NCBI GenBank assembly: GCA_017482565.1
Contig: JAFUMO010000001.1
Location: forward strand, 35,591-99,590
Reading direction: 5' to 3'
DNA: 64,000 nt
Source: Bacteroidales bacterium
GTDB taxonomy: Bacteria > Bacteroidota > Bacteroidia > Bacteroidales > UBA932
Positions 59,921-64,000 of this stretch are shown here, in pieces (positions within the stretch are counted from its first letter, which is position 1; each line of letters begins with the position of its first letter). A program made the position numbers and the translations under genes. The notes beneath the pieces were generated by a model. It was not told where the DNA came from. It was given only the letters and a program-made list of their open reading frames with translations, and did not search any database.

Positions 59921-60673
59921 ATGAAAAAACTTTTGTTACTCGTACTGGCTGTTGCTTTGGCCGGTGGAGCATACGCTCAGAAAATTGTAGGCCTCTCTTC
60001 AAAGGCCAGATCAGGTGAGGCATCTGCAAACCTCACATACGTAAATGCAGTAAAGAAAGCGGGCGGTGTCCCAATCGTAATCCCCATGACAACTGATGAC
60101 AGGCAGATTGATGCAATCCTGAATGTGATTGATGCCCTTATCATGACAGGCGGCGAGGATATCAACCCTCTGAAATATTTCAACGAGGAGCCTCATCCTA
60201 ATTTGGGTGACGTTGTCCCTGAGAGGGATGCATTTGACATCAAGCTCATCAGGAAGGCTGTGGAGAAAGGCATTCCGGTACTCGGCATCTGCCGCGGCGT
60301 TCAGGTGATGAACGTGGCATTCGGCGGTACCCTTTATCAGGACATCCCTACACAGGTGCCTACATACGGCATCCAGCATTCACAGAATGCCCCTGGCAGC
60401 ATGGGTACACATACAATAACCATTGACAAGAACTCTGTCCTCTACAAGCAGGTGGGCAAAGAGAAAATAGCTGTAAACAGCTTCCACCACCAGGCAGTGA
60501 AGGATGTTGCCCCTGGCTTCAAGGTTACCGCAAAATCAAATGACGGCGTAATTGAGGCAATTGAGAGCATCAGCAATCCTAAGGTTTGGGGCGTGCAGTT
60601 CCATCCTGAGCATCTTGTAAACGGTGAAGAGAAGGATCATTTCATAGGTATCTTCAAGGCTCTGATGGAGTAG
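59921..60673 (+). CDS. Exported gamma-glutamyl hydrolase-like (peptidase C26, PuuD type) protein
   Basis: The 250-residue protein has a signal peptide (MKKLLLLVLAVALAGGAYAQ). A class-I glutamine-amidotransferase fold follows: MTGGEDINPLKYFNEEPHPN, the nucleophile Cys124 in GICRGVQVMNVAFGG, VNSFHHQAVKDV, IESISNPKVWGVQFHPEH with His228 and Glu230. The triad is complete. PuuD relatives hydrolyse gamma-glutamyl-GABA in the cytoplasm. Here a signal peptide puts the enzyme in the periplasm, where a gamma-glutamyl bond of murein peptides or glutathione-like molecules would be a more natural target (inference). It is co-directional with, and 20 bp from, the serine hydrolase gene. Confidence 0.85.
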   Translation: MKKLLLLVLAVALAGGAYAQKIVGLSSKARSGEASANLTYVNAVKKAGGVPIVIPMTTDDRQIDAILNVIDALIMTGGEDINPLKYFNEEPHPNLGDVVPERDAFDIKLIRKAVEKGIPVLGICRGVQVMNVAFGGTLYQDIPTQVPTYGIQHSQNAPGSMGTHTITIDKNSVLYKQVGKEKIAVNSFHHQAVKDVAPGFKVTAKSNDGVIEAIESISNPKVWGVQFHPEHLVNGEEKDHFIGIFKALME

Positions 60674-60710
60674 CTTGGTCCTATCAGGAATGAACCAGGC
60701 TGCAAATTGA

Positions 60711-60751
60711 CATGAACCCCGCAAGTTAGACAAAAACTTGCGGGGTTTATG
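60711..60751. terminator. Strong rho-independent terminator, usable in both directions
   Basis: CATGAACCCCGCAAGTT pairs with AACTTGCGGGGTTTATG around a 7-nt loop; the plus strand continues into GTTTTATT. It ends the serine hydrolase operon and also faces the convergent minus-strand gene at 60766. Confidence 0.85.
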
Positions 60752-60765
60752 TTTTATTCTGGAGT

Positions 60766-61500
60766 CTATTGATTACCATACCAGGATTGATATTTCTCAA
60801 GATAGTAACCCAGGTACTCCATTTTGAATGGAAAATACTTTAGAGACAGTTCTTGCATGTATTTTTTTTCCCCTTCATTTATATCGTACATCAAAAGATT
60901 TTTCAATGCCTGTTCTATTGTATATAAAACCTCTGCATCAATATAGGACATAATTTTGTTGAAACTATCCTTGGGTATAAGGAATTGGACCTGTTTTGTC
61001 TTACCGTCAGCACCTATAATACACCTGAAAACCAAGTCGTTGATTTTTGGATAATTCTTGTCTTCCTGTATAAATTGGATTAAGTCTTTTGATAATGATT
61101 CATGGAAGAATTTGCCGAGCCTGTAAATATTACCACCGTTGGGACTCAACATTATATTATTATGCCACATCAAAAAAAACTTTGCTTCCAATATCTCAGA
61201 AGGATTGGACGGATTTATATCCAGATGCACTGTCTCACCTTCCATATCAATAAAAGAAGGCTTGAAGGAATTTGGATTATCAAAGTAATCATTGTCGGCG
61301 ATATACTTGTTGCCTGTATTCTGTATTGAGATGTATTCAGGGTATGTTTTTTGTCTGTTTTGTCTTATCTGGCTACCCAACGTGTCTAGGGCAATTGAGT
61401 AACTATTGCCGTTGTAGCTTAAAGTATCTCCAATTGTGATGTTTTGTCCTAGTAAATTAGTTGATAGGACAATAAATAGTATAATAAGTGAATTTTTCAT
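60766..61500 (-). CDS. Secreted hypothetical protein, partner of the HEXXH gene
   Basis: I do not recognise the family. The 244-residue protein has a signal peptide (MKNSLIILFIVLSTNLLGQN). A mixed alpha/beta chain follows, with LYTIEQALKNLLMYDINEGE and KYFPFKMEYLGYYLEKYQSW near the C-terminus and no Cys-based motif. VFRCIIGADGKTKQVQFLIP (about 147-166) resembles the TonB-C-like strand pattern found in some exported Bacteroidota proteins, but this is weak. The start overlaps the stop of the zinc-ribbon/HEXXH gene by 4 bp (ATGA), so the two are translationally coupled. The region is clearly AT-richer than the core genome, a sign of accessory origin. Confidence 0.65.
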   Translation of the reverse strand: MKNSLIILFIVLSTNLLGQNITIGDTLSYNGNSYSIALDTLGSQIRQNRQKTYPEYISIQNTGNKYIADNDYFDNPNSFKPSFIDMEGETVHLDINPSNPSEILEAKFFLMWHNNIMLSPNGGNIYRLGKFFHESLSKDLIQFIQEDKNYPKINDLVFRCIIGADGKTKQVQFLIPKDSFNKIMSYIDAEVLYTIEQALKNLLMYDINEGEKKYMQELSLKYFPFKMEYLGYYLEKYQSWYGNQ

Positions 61501-62795
61501 AAAGAGTTGTATTTTTCACATTTTTTTAATAGCAATTGAACTTCTTCTATATTATTGTAAGTTGCATTGTATTTCTGCATTACTTTATAAGAATCTGATT
61601 CAAGAATCATACTGACAAGTTCATCATAATCTGTAGAAGACTGGGATTTATAATACTTGATGAATTTATTTATAAATTCATTAGATTCTTGTAGTTTAAG
61701 AGAATTCATTCTGCAATATGCATACTGCAAAATGCGGGCCTGGATCTCATTATTCACATCATATGCTTTGAATTTATTACCACAGGCTTGAGCTGCATAA
61801 GCATGGAATAGCTCATGTACTATTTGTCCATGGAGAGCATTACTATTGGTTTTCCATTTAATAACTTTATTGCCTCTACTATAACCTGATTCCCCTTTAT
61901 AATCAGGATGATTTTCGAATGATATAGATATACTATTAAAAATCTCATCACTAAAGCATTCTTTCTTTATTGAATCAATGATAGGTTTTATTATAGTGAA
62001 ACTTTTATCATCGTATTTAATTGTAGAATCTGAAGGTATTTCTATAGGATTATCTTCAGGAGGATTTCCTTGCCCTCCACCTGTGGAGGTGCCATTACCA
62101 TTTCCTCCTCCAGTTTCACGGCATTCCCCAAAACAATTGGGTAATCTGCAATATGGACAAACATCATCATTGTCCTCAAAAATGCCGCATGTGCAATAAC
62201 CTTTGAGGAATCCACATTCATCACAATATACTGGTTTATCAACTATTATTGCTCCTTCAATATCTCCAGCTCCATATCCGCAGCGTTGGCAGAAGAAATC
62301 ATCAGAAGCGATTGGGGCATCACAATTCCAACAATACATATCTGGTTCATATATTCCTTCTCCTTTTGTGTTGATATTACTGAAACCTATGTGGAAGAAA
62401 TCTTGAGGATATATATATTCCTGCCCCTTGTTATATATATCCAATCCTACATCTATCCTTTTTCCATAGTTGTATTTGAACGCATACCTGAAGCTTCCGT
62501 CAGTGTTGGTGAAAAGCTGATATCCTGTAAAGTTTCTTCTGTCACCTGACCAAAGCCATGGTGAGAACCCCTCTATTGGTTTGTCGGGATTAGTAATGTA
62601 TCCTATTACTGTTGACAGAAAGACATGTACGTTCCCACTCTTTTTATACTTTTGAATAATCAGGTTACTCTGTAGTTTTACCTCCTTATCCATCTTTATC
62701 ATCTTGCCATCTTCAGTAATATGTCCAAATGAGGCATTCAGGGTAATGTTGTAAAGAATGGGAATCTCATATACATAAGACCAGTCGTTTTCCAC
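61497..62795 (-). CDS. Zinc-ribbon plus HEXXH putative metallopeptidase (start codon missing or degraded)
   Basis: The frame from the GTG at 62795 gives 432 residues. About 150-225 hold clustered cysteine pairs: MYCWNCDAPI with FFCQRCGYG (a double zinc ribbon), YCDECGFLKGYCTCG, then CPYCRLPNCFGEC. A Gly/Asn linker (GGGNGNGTSTGGGQGN) leads to a domain with HELFHAYAAQ, an HEXXH motif, and NNEIQARILQYA about 20 residues later, whose Glu could be the third zinc ligand. The N-terminal part is a beta-rich segment of unknown fold. The reading frame in fact stays open to 63038 without any ATG, GTG or TTG, so the GTG is probably not the true start. No function is assigned; a secreted peptidase is the best inference. 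Confidence 0.6.
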   Translation of the reverse strand: MENDWSYVYEIPILYNITLNASFGHITEDGKMIKMDKEVKLQSNLIIQKYKKSGNVHVFLSTVIGYITNPDKPIEGFSPWLWSGDRRNFTGYQLFTNTDGSFRYAFKYNYGKRIDVGLDIYNKGQEYIYPQDFFHIGFSNINTKGEGIYEPDMYCWNCDAPIASDDFFCQRCGYGAGDIEGAIIVDKPVYCDECGFLKGYCTCGIFEDNDDVCPYCRLPNCFGECRETGGGNGNGTSTGGGQGNPPEDNPIEIPSDSTIKYDDKSFTIIKPIIDSIKKECFSDEIFNSISISFENHPDYKGESGYSRGNKVIKWKTNSNALHGQIVHELFHAYAAQACGNKFKAYDVNNEIQARILQYAYCRMNSLKLQESNEFINKFIKYYKSQSSTDYDELVSMILESDSYKVMQKYNATYNNIEEVQLLLKKCEKYNSL

Positions 62796-63038
62796 AAAAT
62801 GGAATTTTTCCCATAAAGGAGTTTGTTGGAGGCTATGGAAAAAGTTGCTTCCTTTCGTTTGTACGATAGGTTTTAGGTAGAGTTCGGGAAAGCACAGGTT
62901 CCCATAGTTTTCCTCATAGATTTGTCTGGCTGTAGAAAGCCGGAAATTGTGTGGCTGCTTGAAATTGCTCTCAGGCGATACGGACTCTTTGGTACAGGCT
63001 CCGATAATTAGGGTATTCTTATGATTTTTGCAAATTTT
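62796..63038 (-). pseudogene. Start-less 5' part of the HEXXH lipoprotein gene
   Basis: The frame of the gene at 61497-62795 continues upstream for 81 codons to a TGA at 63041-63039. It encodes NTLIIGACTKES (a lipobox with Cys at codon 15 of the open stretch), then NFRLSTARQIYEENYGNL and LWEKFHFVENDW, which look like real protein. There is no ATG, GTG or TTG in it. In the next frame the bases just upstream would encode a basic KFAKIIRI stretch like the start of a signal peptide. A small deletion or frameshift near 63010-63020 plus loss of the start codon would explain this. Confidence 0.55.
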
Positions 63039-63122
63039 TCAGCCTAAAACAGGTTGATAAATGCGATCATTTTTAATAACGGAGAACATTCTTGCTACAA
63101 GTTTGGCCCTAATTGCATTTAA
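63039..63122. other. Junction between two broken genes
   Basis: Between the start-less lipoprotein gene and the receptor fragment lies about 80 bp with no recognised gene. A 42-codon plus-strand frame (from the ATG at 63060) runs through it but has no protein-like features. No insertion-sequence ends or direct repeats were seen. Confidence 0.35.
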
Positions 63123-63641
63123 AACGGTCGTTTCAGCAAATCATTTGGTTGGTGGAAGAGTCTTTTGGGTATTTCTGGCAACTACATGAAATCATTTGAT
63201 GCACAATATAGTGGTGATAATTTGCAAGACTACAACATGGATAACTATTCGGCTGGTATATCTTTTTCTGCCCGTCCTTTAAGTTGGTTATCATTTGAAT
63301 TGGAATCGCAGTGGCAACAGGTACAAATGAAATCCGAGTTGGCAGATTCAAAATTTAATCAGCTGAAGCATAATGCAAACCTGATATTCCCAATAACACG
63401 AAGTCTTCAATTTGGAATTAACAATGCCATCTATCAATCGTTGGAAACAAAGGAAAACTCTTGGTTCACTGATTTTACAGCAAGCTATACATATAAACGA
63501 ATAGAGTTCCAACTGAATGTAAACAACATCTTTGGAAAATATACATACGAAAGAGAATTCATCTCTTCCATCGAACGGAACTACTATCGTTATACGCTTC
63601 GTCCTCGTGAGGTATTAGCAAAGGTGTCGTTTGCATTTTAA
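63123..63641 (+). pseudogene. C-terminal remnant of a TonB-dependent/outer-membrane receptor
   Basis: The frame opens after a TAA at 63120 and reads NGRFSKSFGWWKSLLGISGN, then strand-like repeats (YSAGISFSARPLSWLSFELE, ITRSLQFGINNAIYQSLETK, WFTDFTASYTYKRIEFQLNV). It ends in LRPREVLAKVSFAF with the terminal Phe of an outer-membrane barrel. About 170 residues remain of a protein type normally 700-1000 long, like the gene at 4232. There is no signal peptide, plug or convincing start, so it is a truncated gene. Confidence 0.7.
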
Positions 63642-63713
63642 CCGTTTGGCATCAGTCTATAATAGTAAAGTTGCCCGCCAGCAGTTTTATGGATGCAGAC
63701 GGGTCGTTTTGTT

Positions 63714-64000
63714 TTAATCTCTTTTCCCCGGCAATTTGTCAATAAAAGCATTCTTCACCATAGCATAGGCACGCTGTGGGTCAAACTTATCAGCGCCTGC
63801 ACGAAGAAGTATATCTGTGTCATCAAGAAATTCGGGGTCTTGAAGTTTCAGTTCCATATTCTGCACAAACTGCTTGTAGGTCGGTGCTTTCTCTACTACA
63901 AAATCCATATACTTGCTGTAGCATTCAAGCGTCTTTTCAATATCTATATTTCCATGATCCAATGCTACTTGCATATCGAAAAGATCACGCACCTTCTTTC
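63714..64000 (-). CDS. Nucleotidyltransferase AbiEii/AbiGii-type toxin (C-terminal part)
   Basis: The gene enters from beyond the right edge; 94 codons are visible. KKVRDLFDMQVALDHGNIDI, KTLECYSKYMDFVV, TYKQFVQNMELKLQDPEFLD and ADKFDPQRAYAMVKNAFIDK match the C-terminal region of Bacteroidota AbiEii/AbiGii family proteins. AbiEii is the nucleotidyltransferase toxin of a type IV toxin-antitoxin/abortive phage infection system. The catalytic GSxxxxxD motif and the AbiEi antitoxin would lie outside the window. The GTG at 63992 is internal, because the frame continues to the end of the window. Confidence 0.6.
   Translation of the reverse strand, partial: KKVRDLFDMQVALDHGNIDIEKTLECYSKYMDFVVEKAPTYKQFVQNMELKLQDPEFLDDTDILLRAGADKFDPQRAYAMVKNAFIDKLPGKRD

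Noticed and set aside
63060-63188. 42-codon plus-strand frame at the junction
   Set aside because: It ends in the receptor fragment in a different frame and has no family resemblance; it is probably chance.

Overview
The window is about 64 kb of a Bacteroidota chromosome, most likely order Bacteroidales (inference). Supporting signs are exported proteins of Bacteroidota type (carboxypeptidase-regulatory/TonB-type barrel, fimbrillin-like lipoprotein, HGSNAT-like acyltransferase, exo-N-acetylmuramidase NamZ, an ECF sigma gene next to an anti-sigma/beta-barrel gene), weak Shine-Dalgarno signals, and Bacteroidota promoters. The -7 element TAnnTTTG lies upstream of more than a dozen genes. In three cases it has TTTG 19-20 bp further upstream. 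No rRNA, tRNA or CRISPR array was found.

Layout. 0-7.2 kb: edge of an LTA-synthase-like gene, a hairpin repeat, a rhodanese/isoaspartyl-peptidase lipoprotein, a TPR protein and a large outer-membrane barrel. 7.3-13.2 kb: a ROK kinase/MFS/SIS sugar cluster, a 5'-nucleotidase, a small barrel protein and ispF. 13.3-17.6 kb: a small membrane protein, mutL, a rhomboid protease and an EEP-family enzyme. 17.7-20.9 kb: a segment bracketed by two related inverted-repeat elements, holding a Sua5-type gene and a 38-residue peptide/fimbrillin-like lipoprotein operon. 21-30.8 kb: rsmE, HGSNAT-like, phosphodiesterase, DPP-IV-like peptidase, FadL-like porin, namZ, and mlaF/mlaE. 30.8-43.7 kb: waaA, YifB/ComM, tsaE, the ECF sigma and anti-sigma/barrel pair, a TPR/EnvC pair, two nucleoside kinases, pcm, an MBL hydrolase and a lytic transglycosylase. 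43.7-56.4 kb: uvrA, a membrane protein, an M28 peptidase, a PfkB kinase, panC-panD-flippase-like-barrel, malQ and trpB2. 56.4-60.7 kb: radA, a serine hydrolase and an exported class-I amidotransferase-like hydrolase. 60.7-64 kb: an AT-rich accessory segment with a start-less zinc-ribbon/HEXXH lipoprotein gene and its overlapping partner, a TonB-receptor remnant and the end of an AbiEii-type toxin gene.

How the genes work together. Much of the window serves the envelope: murein turnover (NamZ, lytic transglycosylase, EnvC-like activator, serine hydrolase), LPS (WaaA), lipid transport (MlaEF) and protein or peptide degradation (DPP-IV, M28). Salvage and cofactor functions (three nucleoside kinases, panCD, ispF) and t6A synthesis (Sua5 and TsaE) complete the core.

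The clearest regulatory discovery is a full transcription attenuator upstream of trpB2. It has a 24-codon leader peptide with three consecutive Trp codons and mutually exclusive hairpins ending in a terminator. The most unusual protein architectures are the rhodanese-isoaspartyl-peptidase fusion, the anti-sigma-like/outer-membrane-barrel polypeptide, and the start-less zinc-ribbon/HEXXH lipoprotein with its overlapping secreted partner.
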